Part shown: positions 34,701 to 43,119 of the stretch, piece by piece
Layout: each line of letters begins with the position of its first letter
How positions within the stretch are numbered: the stretch's first letter is position 1
Source: Herbaspirillum sp. meg3
GTDB lineage: Bacteria > Pseudomonadota > Gammaproteobacteria > Burkholderiales > Burkholderiaceae_D
Direction: 5' to 3'
Length of the DNA: 64,000 nucleotides
Assembly (NCBI RefSeq): GCF_002257565.1
Contig: NZ_CP022736.1
Location: forward strand, 4,650,001 to 4,714,000
Notes under the pieces: model-generated
What the model saw: the letters and a program-made list of their open reading frames with translations, nothing else
What the model was told of the DNA's origin: nothing
The model's database searches: none
Program-made: the position numbers and the translations under genes

Positions 34701-34966
34701 TGATGACCACGCTGGCGATGGTGTTCGGCATGGTGCCGCTGGCTTTCGGCATCGCCGAAGGTTCAGAGCAACGCGCCCCGATGGGCCAGGCCGTGATCGG
34801 CGGCATCATCACTTCGTCGGTCCTGACGCTGGTGGTGGTGCCGGTGGCCTATACCTATCTCGATGATCTGGGCGCCTGGGTCAAGCGCAAGTGGTTCGGC
34901 CATGCAGAAGAGCATGCTACCGGAGAGGACACCGGGAACGACAAAGAAGAGGGCCGCACATCCTGA
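31742..34966 (+). CDS. RND efflux transporter, inner-membrane pump
   Basis: A 1074-residue proton-driven HAE-type pump with the expected 12 membrane helices and two large periplasmic loops. The proton-relay Asp pair is in LCVGLLIDDAIVV and the conserved Lys in MGLVTKNAILLVDF. It resembles the MdtB/MdtC/MexF-like side of the family more than AcrB. GGAATAAGT precedes the ATG. Paired with the adaptor upstream, it expels small toxic compounds from the periplasm. A large antisense frame opposite it is a codon-bias artefact. Confidence 0.94.
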   Translation: MWFTRISIGNPVLATMMMMAFVVLGLFSYQRLRVDQFPDITFPVVVVQTTYPGASPENVESDVTRKIEETVNTINGINSLTSHSYEGLSVVIVEFDLTVDPAQGAQDVREKVALVQAAFRKEVDQPRITRFDPADQPIFSISVTNDPNAANAKPRTLRELTTISDQIIKKRLENVRGVGSVTLVGGVKRQVNIYVKPNEMEALGIGVDQVINAVKNENQELPTGAIRMADAEKVVQVQGRVKNPEDFKRIIVARRGGQPVTLNQIATVVDGQEEQETLALYNGQRTLALDILKAQGQNTIDVADGLKQAIKDMEPNLQKLYPGVRLQIIKDSSRQIRTGVENVRRTLIEGALLTVLIVFLFLNSWRSTVITGLTLPVALIGTFLFMYMFGFTINMITLMALSLCVGLLIDDAIVVRENIVRHAGMKVHGKFKTHKMAALEGTAEIGLAVLATTFSIVAVFLPVGFMGGIIGRFFHQFGVTVTAAVLISMFVSFTLDPMLSSIWPDPDVHGEKYKSGWYARTIGRVLNQFDRLVQWLSATYQRLLKWSLRHRVLTLVLALVTFIAGFALPATGLIGSEFVPQADYSESGVTFYTPVGSSLELTESKVHQVEAVLRQFPEVVDTYSTVNTGNSQGKNYATVFIRLKPRNQRQLSTSQLAPQLRDRLTQIAGIAVTHIGTLDGVGGDNKQVRFSLLGPDLDQLARLSDEVQRKLLAIRGVVDLDSSLKAQKPTISIEPKRDIGSDLGIGVAEIGNALRPLLAGEAASSWRAPDDENYDVNVRLSPTDRNTVDDLSRLMLASTQTNSDGTPRMVPLRQVAEIKNTVGANQINRRDLNREVELSANAAGRSAGQVNADIKTMLDQMNWPPGYRYQIGGSTKSMNESFGYAVGALALAIVFIYMILASQFASFLQPIAIMSSLPLTLIGVFLALMFFRSTLNMFSIIGFIMLMGLVTKNAILLVDFTNQARKEGMERSAALLEAAHVRLRPILMTTLAMVFGMVPLAFGIAEGSEQRAPMGQAVIGGIITSSVLTLVVVPVAYTYLDDLGAWVKRKWFGHAEEHATGEDTGNDKEEGRTS

Positions 34967-35118
34967 TATTTCCTTTTTGCAAGCGTTAATCCGGCGTTTG
35001 CTCGCAAAATATCTTGCGCCGCGCCCCGGAAAGCAACGAAAAGCGCGCGTCGGACGCTGTCTCGCAGCAGCCGTGTTTGATAAAATGCTGCTTTTACGTC
35101 GCTATTGAGCCTACTGCC

Positions 35119-35766
35119 ATGAATATCGAACAAGCCCGTTTCAATATGATCGAACAGCAAATCCGCCCTTGGAATGTGCTGGCGCAAGATGTGCTGGACC
35201 TGCTGACCGTGGTCAAGCGCGAGGAATTTGTTCCTGCCGCTTATCGCAGTCTGGCGTTTTTCGATACCGAAATTCCTCTGCCGGGCGGCGAAAACATGCT
35301 GGCGCCAAAGGTCGAAGCTCGCATCCTGCAGGAAGCCAACGTCAAGAAACACGAACAAGTTCTGGAAATCGGCGCCGGCTCGGGTTACATGGCTGCGTTG
35401 CTGGCCTACAAGGCTCGCCACGTGACCACCGTTGAAATCGATCCCGACCTGAAGACATTGGCTGAAAAAAACCTGTCCGCTTACGGCGTAACCAACGTCA
35501 GCGTCGAACTGGGCAATGGTGCACAAGGCTGGCAAGGCGAATACGACGTGATCGTCATCTCCGGTGCGCTGCCTTTCCTGCCGGACGCTTTCCTGAAGCA
35601 GGTCAAGGTCGGCGGCCGCATCCTGGCTATCATCGGCGAAGCGCCTGTGATGTCGCTGCAAGTGATCACCCGCACATCGGATCAGGTCTACGATACGGTT
35701 ACCGTGTTTGAACTGATGGCCAAGCCCCTGCATTCGGCCACCGAACATTCCCACTTCACTTTCTAG
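35119..35766 (+). CDS. pcm: Protein-L-isoaspartate O-methyltransferase-like protein
   Basis: A 215-residue class I methyltransferase. The SAM-binding motif I is VLEIGAGSGYMAALLA, with VEIDPDL as acidic loop. The start at 35119 (MNIEQARFNMIEQQIRPW) is typical of the beta-proteobacterial PIMT-like family; the longer frame is excluded. It would methylate isoaspartyl residues in damaged proteins, though this family's activity is less certain than E. coli Pcm. It is followed ten bases later by a rhodanese gene and then tolC, a conserved trio in Burkholderiales. Confidence 0.85.
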   Translation: MNIEQARFNMIEQQIRPWNVLAQDVLDLLTVVKREEFVPAAYRSLAFFDTEIPLPGGENMLAPKVEARILQEANVKKHEQVLEIGAGSGYMAALLAYKARHVTTVEIDPDLKTLAEKNLSAYGVTNVSVELGNGAQGWQGEYDVIVISGALPFLPDAFLKQVKVGGRILAIIGEAPVMSLQVITRTSDQVYDTVTVFELMAKPLHSATEHSHFTF

Positions 35767-35775
35767 GAAATTTGT

Positions 35776-36099
35776 ATGGAGCACATCACCGCACCGGAAC
35801 TGGCCGCCTGGATCGCCGACCCGGATCGCCCGACGCCTTTGCTGCTGGATGTGCGCGAGCCTTGGGAATTCGAAACCTGCAACATCGAAGCAGCCAAGCT
35901 GATTCCGATGAACACGATTCCCAGCCGCTTTTCCGAACTGGAAGAAGAACAGCCCGTGGTGTGCATCTGCCACCACGGCGCACGCAGCATGCAAGTTGCC
36001 GCCTTTCTCGAACGCCAGGGTTTTTCCAAGGTGACCAATCTGACCGGCGGCATTCACGCCTGGGCTCAGCAAGTGGACACCACCATGCCGACCTATTGA
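35776..36099 (+). CDS. Single-domain rhodanese-like protein
   Basis: A 107-residue rhodanese domain. The active-site loop is CHHGARS, with the catalytic Cys and closing Arg, preceded by LLLDVREPWEFETCNIEAAKLIP. Such proteins move sulfane sulfur or serve as sulfur carriers. AGGAAATTT precedes the ATG, and it lies ten bases after the methyltransferase gene. Its link to the neighbouring tolC is positional only. Confidence 0.9.
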   Translation: MEHITAPELAAWIADPDRPTPLLLDVREPWEFETCNIEAAKLIPMNTIPSRFSELEEEQPVVCICHHGARSMQVAAFLERQGFSKVTNLTGGIHAWAQQVDTTMPTY

Positions 36100-36237
36100 G
36101 CGGGCACATGGCGGCGTCTCAACGTCGCCGGCGTGCCGAATGTGCTCAAGATATTCGAAGGCGGACGATTTTTTGATTTTCCCCGGAACTGCGAAGTGCC
36201 TGAATGGCCGAACCACGGCTATTTATCCTCTATCCCC

Positions 36238-37587
36238 GTGAAAATCCTGCGCATGCTCCCTACCCCTATCTTTGCCTCCTTGCGAATCCTGACTGCCGGC
36301 ATCACGTCGGCAACACTGTTTGCGGTACTGACGACTCCCAGCCACGCCGCCGATCTGGTGCAGGTTTACCAGCAAGCGCTGGCGAATGATCCGGTGTACC
36401 AAAGCGCGCGTTACGCGCTGCGCGCCGGCGAAGAGAAAATCACGCAAGGCCGTGCAGCCATCCTCCCGACGATCGGCATCAACGGCAGCTATACGCGCTC
36501 CGGCGACACCATGCAAAATTCGGCCAACACGTACACGCTGCAATTGACGCAGCCGTTATTGCGCATGGCCAACTGGGAGACTTACCGTCAAGGGAAGTTG
36601 TCAGTTGCCGTCAGCGAAGCGCAATTTGCACAAGCGCAGCAAGATCTGATTCTGCGCGTCGGCCAGGCATATTTCGATGTCTTGAGCGCGCAGGATGCGC
36701 TGAGCTTCCTGCGGGCGCAAAAGATCGCGATCTCCGAACAACTGGCCTCGGCAAAACGCAACTTTGACGTCGGCACGGCAACCATCACCGACACCAATGA
36801 AGCGCAGGCACGCTACGATCTCGCCAATGCGCAGGAAATCGCGGCGCAGAATGATCTCGAAGTCGCGCTCAGCAAGCTGCAGCAAATCATCGGTCAGCCG
36901 CCGACCCCGCTGTCGGCGCTGCGCACCAACGTGCAATTGAGCATGCCGCAACCGGCGCTGATCGATCCCTGGATAAGCAGTGCGGAACAACAGAACTACA
37001 ACGTTCTGGTGCAACAGGTTTCGCTGGAAATCGCCCAGAGCGAAATCAAGCGTAACCGAGCAGGTCACTACCCGACCGTCGACCTGACGGCCGGGCGCAA
37101 TTACACCAATCAGAACAGTCAACTGACGCCTTACACCAATGGCCGTGGCTACGCCAACTCCATCGGTGTGCAGTGGAATATCCCGCTCTACTCGGGTTTC
37201 AGCGTGAGCAGCAAAGTCGACGAGTCGATTGCGCTGGCCGACAAGGCACGCTCAGACTTGGAAAATGCGCGCCGCACTGCCGTACTCAATGTGCGACAGG
37301 CCTATCTTGGCGTGAGCAATGGCTTGTCGCAGGTGAAGGCTTACGAAGCGGCCGAGGTGTCCAGCTTGTCGGCGTTGGAGTCGAATCGTCTCGGCTATCA
37401 GGTCGGCGTACGCATCAACATCGATGTGTTGAACGCGCAGCAGCAGCTGTTTTCTACGCGCCGCGATCTGGCCAAGGCACGTTACGACACGCTGATGAAT
37501 GGGTTGAAACTGAAATCAGCCGCAGGCAGCCTGAAAGAAGAGGACCTGGCGCAAATCAATCAATTGCTTGGGCCGCCTGCGCCATGA
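36238..37587 (+). CDS. tolC: TolC family outer-membrane channel
   Basis: About 450 residues with a signal peptide (cleavage near PSHAAD), then DLVQVYQQALANDPVYQSARYALRAGEE, the classic TolC opening. Two outer-membrane efflux-protein repeats (GQAYFDVLSAQDAL, RQAYLGVSNGLSQVKAYE) follow, ending YDTLMNGLKLKSAAGSL. GTG at 36238 or ATG at 36253 are the plausible starts; a longer GTG frame at 36133 would put the signal peptide inside. It forms the exit duct for RND pumps and type I secretion. No lipobox, unlike the OprM protein downstream. Confidence 0.92.
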   Translation: MKILRMLPTPIFASLRILTAGITSATLFAVLTTPSHAADLVQVYQQALANDPVYQSARYALRAGEEKITQGRAAILPTIGINGSYTRSGDTMQNSANTYTLQLTQPLLRMANWETYRQGKLSVAVSEAQFAQAQQDLILRVGQAYFDVLSAQDALSFLRAQKIAISEQLASAKRNFDVGTATITDTNEAQARYDLANAQEIAAQNDLEVALSKLQQIIGQPPTPLSALRTNVQLSMPQPALIDPWISSAEQQNYNVLVQQVSLEIAQSEIKRNRAGHYPTVDLTAGRNYTNQNSQLTPYTNGRGYANSIGVQWNIPLYSGFSVSSKVDESIALADKARSDLENARRTAVLNVRQAYLGVSNGLSQVKAYEAAEVSSLSALESNRLGYQVGVRINIDVLNAQQQLFSTRRDLAKARYDTLMNGLKLKSAAGSLKEEDLAQINQLLGPPAP

Positions 37588-37596
37588 TGAGACTGG

Positions 37597-37622
37597 CGGG
37601 CAGCTTGTAACGAAGCTGCCCG
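37597..37622. terminator. Hairpin between convergent tolC and acrR
   Basis: CGGGCAGCTT-GTAACG-AAGCTGCCCG: a 10-bp perfect stem and 6-nt loop between the two converging stop codons. No T-run follows, so a bidirectional weak terminator or mRNA end-protector. Confidence 0.55.
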
Positions 37623-37638
37623 TCCGCCGGATCGATGC

Positions 37639-38271
37639 TTAATTCCGCAGGGTCGGCGCCGTCTTGACCGCATGGATACAGGCGGTGAGCAAGTTCTCGG
37701 CCTCTTTTTCAAGATCGAAACTGTCGGGCGCAAAGAACCAGTCGGCGAGCAAACCGCTGAACATGGCATGCGTCATCAGGCAGGCGCGGCGGATGTTGAG
37801 ATCGGGCGCAAGTTGGCCGCGCGCGATGGCGTTTTTGAGAATCTGCTCCATGCGCAACATACCCTGCATGTGGCATTCGCGCTGGCGCATGAGAATCGGA
37901 TCGTTGTTGTCGACAAATTCGCATTTATTGAAGATGATGTCGAATACTTTGCGACAGCGCGGATCGGTGGCGGCTTGTTTGAGCACATACACCCCGCCCT
38001 TGATGAATTCACCGAGTGGATCGACCACGCGCTCATCGGCGTTGTCTTCCATCATTGCTTCCATCGGCAGGCGCACGCGATCGCACATGGCGTCGAACAG
38101 ATCGCTTTTGTTTTTGAAGTGCCAGTAAATGGCGCCGCGCGTCACATCAGCCGCTTTGGCGACATCGGCCAGCGAGGTATGCGAAACGCCGCGTTCGTAA
38201 AATACCTGCTCTGCAGCATCGAGGATGCGCGAACGGGTTTCGAGGGCTTCTTCTTTGGTCGAGCGCGCCAT
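37639..38271 (-). CDS. acrR: AcrR-type TetR-family repressor of the AcrAB efflux genes
   Basis: A 210-residue repressor. The TetR_N domain is ARSTKEEALETRSRILDAAE, then VFYERGVSHTSLADVAKAAD and TRGAIYWHFKNKSDLFDA, matching AcrR/TtgR/MexR-type efflux regulators closely. The C-terminal domain should bind hydrophobic drugs. It diverges from acrA across 454 bp that contain a near-exact AcrR operator, so it should repress both itself and the pump until ligand binds. Confidence 0.92.
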   Translation of the reverse strand: MARSTKEEALETRSRILDAAEQVFYERGVSHTSLADVAKAADVTRGAIYWHFKNKSDLFDAMCDRVRLPMEAMMEDNADERVVDPLGEFIKGGVYVLKQAATDPRCRKVFDIIFNKCEFVDNNDPILMRQRECHMQGMLRMEQILKNAIARGQLAPDLNIRRACLMTHAMFSGLLADWFFAPDSFDLEKEAENLLTACIHAVKTAPTLRN

Positions 38272-38725
38272 ATCAGGCGACCGGACAAATAGTTGGTGTC
38301 ATTACAATCTCCGTGCACCGTCGTTGTGCAATAAAGACAAACTATCGTAATTTCCTTTGACAAGGAGCCTGTTTCACGAAAGTCTGCATGTTTCCGCATT
38401 GTTTTATACGTATTGCGAAAGATTGCGATACATTCGCACAATACATACATACAAGAATGTATGTATAATAGCACCGGATTTCAATAGCCGCTGTTGGTTT
38501 TACCCTACCCGCTGTCTTTTCTGCACTGCAACAATTTTTGCGTTATCTTCTTGTTTCTGTCGTTCTGTCATTTTCTTTCTGCTTTATCCGCTGCACCCCG
38601 TATTACCAGCTGTATCACCGGCTTATTGCCAGTTGTATTGCCAATTGCATTAATCCTATTCGTGACCGTATTCGAATCACCCGCTGCTGTAGCAGCTTCA
38701 ACTTTACTTACCGTGCGAGATATTT
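38272..38725. other. 454-bp divergent acrR-acrA regulatory region
   Basis: Contains the AcrR operator and -10 box at 38442-38469, with a leader of about 250 bases before acrA. No gene is supported in the leader; several short frames there have atypical composition (rich in Cys, Phe, Leu). An isolated TTGACA at 38357-38362 has no matching -10 at proper spacing. Confidence 0.6.
38442..38469 (+). promoter_or_regulatory. AcrR-type operator overlapping a TATAAT -10 box
   Basis: TACATACAT (38442-38450) and ATGTATGTA (38457-38465) form a perfect palindrome around six bases. This equals the arms of the E. coli AcrR operator as I recall it. TATAAT (38464-38469) overlaps the right arm, so bound repressor would block the acrA promoter. 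Confidence 0.82.
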
Positions 38726-39961
38726 ATGAGCTCAGTTAGTCGTTTCACGCGCCTTACCCTGACCGTTGCCGTGATGGCCGCCTTTGCAGGCTGTGGTCAA
38801 AAACCGAATGCCCAACCCGGAGCAGGCATGCCGCCTGGTGAAGTTTCCGTGGTCACCATCGCGCCTGAACAAATTACCATCAGCAATGAGCTGCCTGGCC
38901 GTCTGGAAGCGACCCGTATCGCGGAAGTGCGTGCCCGTGTCGCAGGTATTATTCTCAAGCGCACCTTCCGTGAAGGCAGCGAAGTCAAGGCTGGCGAAGT
39001 GCTCTATCGCATCGATCCGGCAACGTTCAAAGCCAACTACGACAGCGCACAAGCCACATTGGCAAAGAGCCAGGCCTCGCTGACACAAGCGTCGCTGAAG
39101 GCGCAACGCTACAAGCCGCTGGTCGAAGTCAACGCCGTCAGCAAGCAGGAATATGACGACGCCGTCGCCGCACAGAAACAAGCGGAAGCGGACGTCGCCG
39201 CCGGCAAGGCTGCCGTGCAGACCGCCGCGCTGAGCCTGGGCTACGCCACTGTGACGTCGCCAATCTCGGGCCGCATCGGCCGCGCGCTGGTGACTGAAGG
39301 CGCATTGGTCGGCCAGGGCGACGCCACCCAACTGGCCGTCGTGCAGCAACTCGATCCGATCTACGTCAACCTGACGCAGTCGAGCACCGATTTGCTCAAG
39401 CTGCAGCAAGCCATGTCCGCCGGCCAACTGAAGACCGTCGGCAAGGACAAGGCCAAGGTGACACTGGTAACCGAAGACGGCCGCACTTACCCGCAATCGG
39501 GCAAGCTGCTGTTCTCTGACGTCAGCGTCGATGCGACAACCGGCGCCGTGACCATCCGTGCGGAGTTCCCGAATCCCAACCGTACCTTGCTGCCGGGCAT
39601 GTATGTGCGCGCCAAGCTGGAACAGGCAATCGATGAGCAAGCCATCATCGTGCCGCAACAGGCCGTCATGCGCGACCTGAACGGTTCGACCGTATTTGTG
39701 GTTGGCGAAGACAACAAGGTTGCTGTGCGTCCGGTCAAGACCGGTGCGGCACAGGGCAACAACTGGGTTGTTACCGAAGGCCTGAAAACCGGTGACCGCG
39801 TGATCGTCGAAGGTGTCCAGAAGACCAAGCCGGGCGCACCGGTGAAGCCGGTCCCATGGAAGGGTCCTGTCGGCGATGCATCGGCATCCGCAGCAGCACC
39901 GGCCGCAGGTGCTGCCGCTCCGGCGCCAGCCAAGCAGGACGCCGCAACCAAAGCTAACTAA
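38726..39961 (+). CDS. acrA: AcrA/MexA-like RND efflux periplasmic adaptor (lipoprotein)
   Basis: A 411-residue adaptor with lipobox AFAGC, so the mature N-terminal Cys at about residue 23 is lipid-anchored. It shows PGRLEATRIAEVRARVAGII, the hairpin region (SQASLTQASLKAQRYKPLV) and TSPISGRIGRALVTEGALV, all strongly AcrA/MexA/TtgA-like. The C-terminus is an Ala/Pro-rich tail. It is the first gene of the acrAB-oprM operon controlled by the divergent acrR; the pump gene starts 12 bases after its stop. Confidence 0.94.
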   Translation: MSSVSRFTRLTLTVAVMAAFAGCGQKPNAQPGAGMPPGEVSVVTIAPEQITISNELPGRLEATRIAEVRARVAGIILKRTFREGSEVKAGEVLYRIDPATFKANYDSAQATLAKSQASLTQASLKAQRYKPLVEVNAVSKQEYDDAVAAQKQAEADVAAGKAAVQTAALSLGYATVTSPISGRIGRALVTEGALVGQGDATQLAVVQQLDPIYVNLTQSSTDLLKLQQAMSAGQLKTVGKDKAKVTLVTEDGRTYPQSGKLLFSDVSVDATTGAVTIRAEFPNPNRTLLPGMYVRAKLEQAIDEQAIIVPQQAVMRDLNGSTVFVVGEDNKVAVRPVKTGAAQGNNWVVTEGLKTGDRVIVEGVQKTKPGAPVKPVPWKGPVGDASASAAAPAAGAAAPAPAKQDAATKAN

Positions 39962-39972
39962 GAGGCTGTCAG

Positions 39973-42900
39973 ATGGGAAAGTTCTTTATTGATCGCCCCG
40001 TTTTTGCGTGGGTGTTAGCAATCTTCATCATACTGGCGGGCGCGCTGGCCATTACCGGCCTGCCCGTCTCCCAGTATCCGAGCATTGCGCCGCCGACCAT
40101 CGTGGTCACGGCGACGTATCCGGGCGCGACCGCGCAAACCCTCGACGATTCGGTGACCAGCCTGATCGAACAGGAAATGAACGGCGCCGACGGCTTGCAA
40201 TACATGGAGTCGCAAAGCCAGGCCAACGGCCAGGTGCAAATCACGGTGACCTTCTCGCCGGAAACCAACGCCGATCTGGCTGCGGTGGACGTGCAGAACC
40301 GTCTGAAGCGCGTGGAAGCACGTCTGCCGGCGGCTGTGACGCAACAAGGTGTGCAAGTCACCAAGTCGCGCAGCAACTTCCTGCTGTTTATCGGCTTGTC
40401 GTCGACCGACGGCAAACTTGATCCGGTGGCGCTGGGCGACTATCTGTCGCGTAACGTCCTCAATGAAGTCAAACGCGTTCCTGGTGTTGGTCAGGCGCAG
40501 TTGTTCGGTACCGAACGCGCGATGCGCATCTGGATCGATCCGAACAAACTGATCGGTCTGAACCTGACACCGGCCGACGTCACTGCAGCCATCACCGCAC
40601 AAAATGCGCTGGTCGCCGGCGGTACGCTGGGCGCGTTGCCAAGCCCGACATCACAGCAAATTTCTGCAACTGTGGTGGTGAACGGCCAGCTGACCAGCCC
40701 GGAACAGTTCGGCAACATCGTCCTGCGTGCCAATGCCGACGGTTCGTCGGTACGCATGCGTGACGTCGCCCGTATCGAAGTCGGCGGACAGTCGTATGAC
40801 ACCTCCGGCCGCCTCGACGGCAAGCCAAGCTCGTTCATCGGTGTGCAGTTGTCGCCGACCGCGAACGCGCTGGGCACAGCAACCGCCGTGCACAAGAAGA
40901 TGGAAGAGCTGGCCAAGTATTTCCCGGCCGGTGTGAAGTACACCATCCCTTACGACACCTCCAAGTTCGTCAAGATCTCGATCGAAGAAGTGGTCAAGAC
41001 CCTGATCGAAGCGATCGTGCTGGTGTTCCTGGTGATGTTCCTGTTCCTGCAAAACATCCGCTACACCATCATTCCGACCATCGTCGTGCCGGTGGCGCTG
41101 ATGGGCACCTTCGCAACGCTGCTGGTGTTCGGTTTCTCCATCAACGTGCTGACCATGTTTGGTATGGTGCTGGCGATCGGTATTCTGGTCGATGATGCGA
41201 TCGTGGTGGTGGAAAACGTTGAACGCATCATGAGCGAAGAGGGTCTTTCGCCCAAGGAAGCAACCCGCAAGGCGATGGGCCAGATCACCGGCGCGCTGAT
41301 CGGTATCACACTGGTGCTGATTGCGGTGTTCATCCCGATGGCATTCTTCGGTGGTGCGGTTGGCGCGATTTATCGCCAGTTCTCGCTGTCGATGGTGGCG
41401 TCGATGGTGTTCTCGGTATTGATGGCGTTCACGCTGACACCAGCATTGTGCGCAACCATTCTGCTGCCGGTTGAAAAGGGCCATCATCACGAAAAAGGCG
41501 GCTTCTTCGGTTGGTTCAATCGCCGTTTCAACAAGACTGCTTCCGGTTATCAGGGCTTCATCGGCAAGATGCTGACCAAGACCGGCCGTTACATGATCGT
41601 GTATGCCGTCATCCTCGGCTGCGTGGGCTTGCTGTATGTACGCCTGCCGGCTTCGTTCCTGCCGAACGAAGATCAGGGCTACATCATCACCAACGTGCAG
41701 TTGCCGCCAGGCGCCAGCACCGGACGGACGCTGGAAGTGATCAAGACCATCGAAAACTATTACCTCAAGCAACCTGCGGTCGAACACGTTGTGGCGATTG
41801 CCGGTTTCAGCTTCTCGGGTAACGGTCAGAATGCAGGTCTGGTGTTCACACCGCTGAAGGACTGGAGCGAACGCGACAAGACGCAATCGGCTGACGCCGT
41901 TGCAGGCCGTGCTTTCGGTGCCTTCTCGCAGATCAAGGATGCGATCGTGTTCCCGCTGAACCCGCCGCCTATTCCTGAACTGGGTAACGCCACCGGCTTC
42001 ACCTTCCGTCTGCAGGACCGTGCCGGTCTGGGACACGCTGCGCTGGTACAGGCACGTAATCAGATCCTCGGTATGGCTTCGCAAAGCAAGGTGTTGGCAG
42101 GCGTCCGCCCTGAAGGTCTGGAAGATGCGCCACAGCTGCAACTGGACATCGACCGCGACAAGGCAAACGCATTGGGCGTGCCGTTCTCGACCATCAACAG
42201 CGTGCTGTCGACGGCATTGGGTTCGTCCTACGTCAATGACTTCCCGAATCAGGGTCGTCAACAACGCGTGATCGTCCAGGCCGACGCTAAGCGTCGTCTG
42301 CAACCGGAAGATCTGGCCGGCCTGTATGCCCGCAATAGCGGTGGAACCATGGTGCCGTTCTCGGCCTTCACGACCTCGAAGTGGATCAACGGCCCTGTGC
42401 AGCTGATTCGCTACAACGGCTATCCGGCAATGAAGATCGCCGGCGGTGCAGCACCTGGCCGCAGTACCGGTGAAGCGATGTCGGAAATGGAAGGCTTCGT
42501 CGCCAAGCTGCCTCCTGGCTTCGGTTTCGAATGGACCGGCCAGTCGCTGGAAGAAAAGACCTCCGGTTCGCAAGCGCCTGCACTGTATGCGCTGTCGCTG
42601 GTCGCCGTGTTCCTGGTGCTGGCTGCGCTGTACGAAAGCACCTCGATCCCGCTGGCCGTGATGCTGGTGGTGCCGCTGGGTATTCTCGGCGCACTGCTGG
42701 GCGTAACGATCCGCGGCATGCCTAACGACGTGTACTTCAAGGTCGGGATGATTGCGGTGGTGGGTCTGTCGGCGAAGAACGCGATTCTGATCATCGAGTT
42801 CGCCAAAGACTTGCAAGCGCAAGGCATGGGCCTGATCGAAGCGACGCTGGAAGCGGTTCACTTGCGCTTCCGTCCGATCATTATGACCTCGCTGGCGTTC

Positions 42901-43119
42901 ATCCTCGGCGTGCTGCCACTGGTTATCGCCAGCGGTGCAGGTTCCGCCAGCCAACGCGCCATCGGTACCGGCGTGATGGGCGGGATGATCACGGCGACCG
43001 TGCTGGCCGTGTTCCTGGTCCCGATCTTCTTCGTCGTCGTGCGCAAGATCTTCAAAGGCAGCCAAGCCAAGCCGGACGCTGCCCATCACAATATCGATGT
43101 GGAGGATAAGAATGTTTAA
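39973..43119 (+). CDS. acrB: AcrB/MexB-like multidrug efflux RND pump
   Basis: A 1048-residue HAE-1 transporter, the same length as AcrB (1049). It starts MGKFFIDRPVFAWVLAI. The proton-relay Asp pair is in GILVDDAIVVVENVERI and the Lys in GLSAKNAILIIEFAKDL. It works as a trimer with AcrA and OprM to export drugs, dyes and detergents. GAGGCTGTCAG precedes the ATG. The last bases overlap the oprM start. Confidence 0.96.
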   Translation: MGKFFIDRPVFAWVLAIFIILAGALAITGLPVSQYPSIAPPTIVVTATYPGATAQTLDDSVTSLIEQEMNGADGLQYMESQSQANGQVQITVTFSPETNADLAAVDVQNRLKRVEARLPAAVTQQGVQVTKSRSNFLLFIGLSSTDGKLDPVALGDYLSRNVLNEVKRVPGVGQAQLFGTERAMRIWIDPNKLIGLNLTPADVTAAITAQNALVAGGTLGALPSPTSQQISATVVVNGQLTSPEQFGNIVLRANADGSSVRMRDVARIEVGGQSYDTSGRLDGKPSSFIGVQLSPTANALGTATAVHKKMEELAKYFPAGVKYTIPYDTSKFVKISIEEVVKTLIEAIVLVFLVMFLFLQNIRYTIIPTIVVPVALMGTFATLLVFGFSINVLTMFGMVLAIGILVDDAIVVVENVERIMSEEGLSPKEATRKAMGQITGALIGITLVLIAVFIPMAFFGGAVGAIYRQFSLSMVASMVFSVLMAFTLTPALCATILLPVEKGHHHEKGGFFGWFNRRFNKTASGYQGFIGKMLTKTGRYMIVYAVILGCVGLLYVRLPASFLPNEDQGYIITNVQLPPGASTGRTLEVIKTIENYYLKQPAVEHVVAIAGFSFSGNGQNAGLVFTPLKDWSERDKTQSADAVAGRAFGAFSQIKDAIVFPLNPPPIPELGNATGFTFRLQDRAGLGHAALVQARNQILGMASQSKVLAGVRPEGLEDAPQLQLDIDRDKANALGVPFSTINSVLSTALGSSYVNDFPNQGRQQRVIVQADAKRRLQPEDLAGLYARNSGGTMVPFSAFTTSKWINGPVQLIRYNGYPAMKIAGGAAPGRSTGEAMSEMEGFVAKLPPGFGFEWTGQSLEEKTSGSQAPALYALSLVAVFLVLAALYESTSIPLAVMLVVPLGILGALLGVTIRGMPNDVYFKVGMIAVVGLSAKNAILIIEFAKDLQAQGMGLIEATLEAVHLRFRPIIMTSLAFILGVLPLVIASGAGSASQRAIGTGVMGGMITATVLAVFLVPIFFVVVRKIFKGSQAKPDAAHHNIDVEDKNV

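Noticed and set aside
36133..36237. Extended tolC start from a GTG at 36133
   Set aside because: Would place 35 polar residues before the signal peptide and has no ribosome site.
38357..38362. TTGACA upstream of acrA as a -35 box
   Set aside because: No -10 at proper spacing; the TATAAT at 38464 is about 100 bp away.
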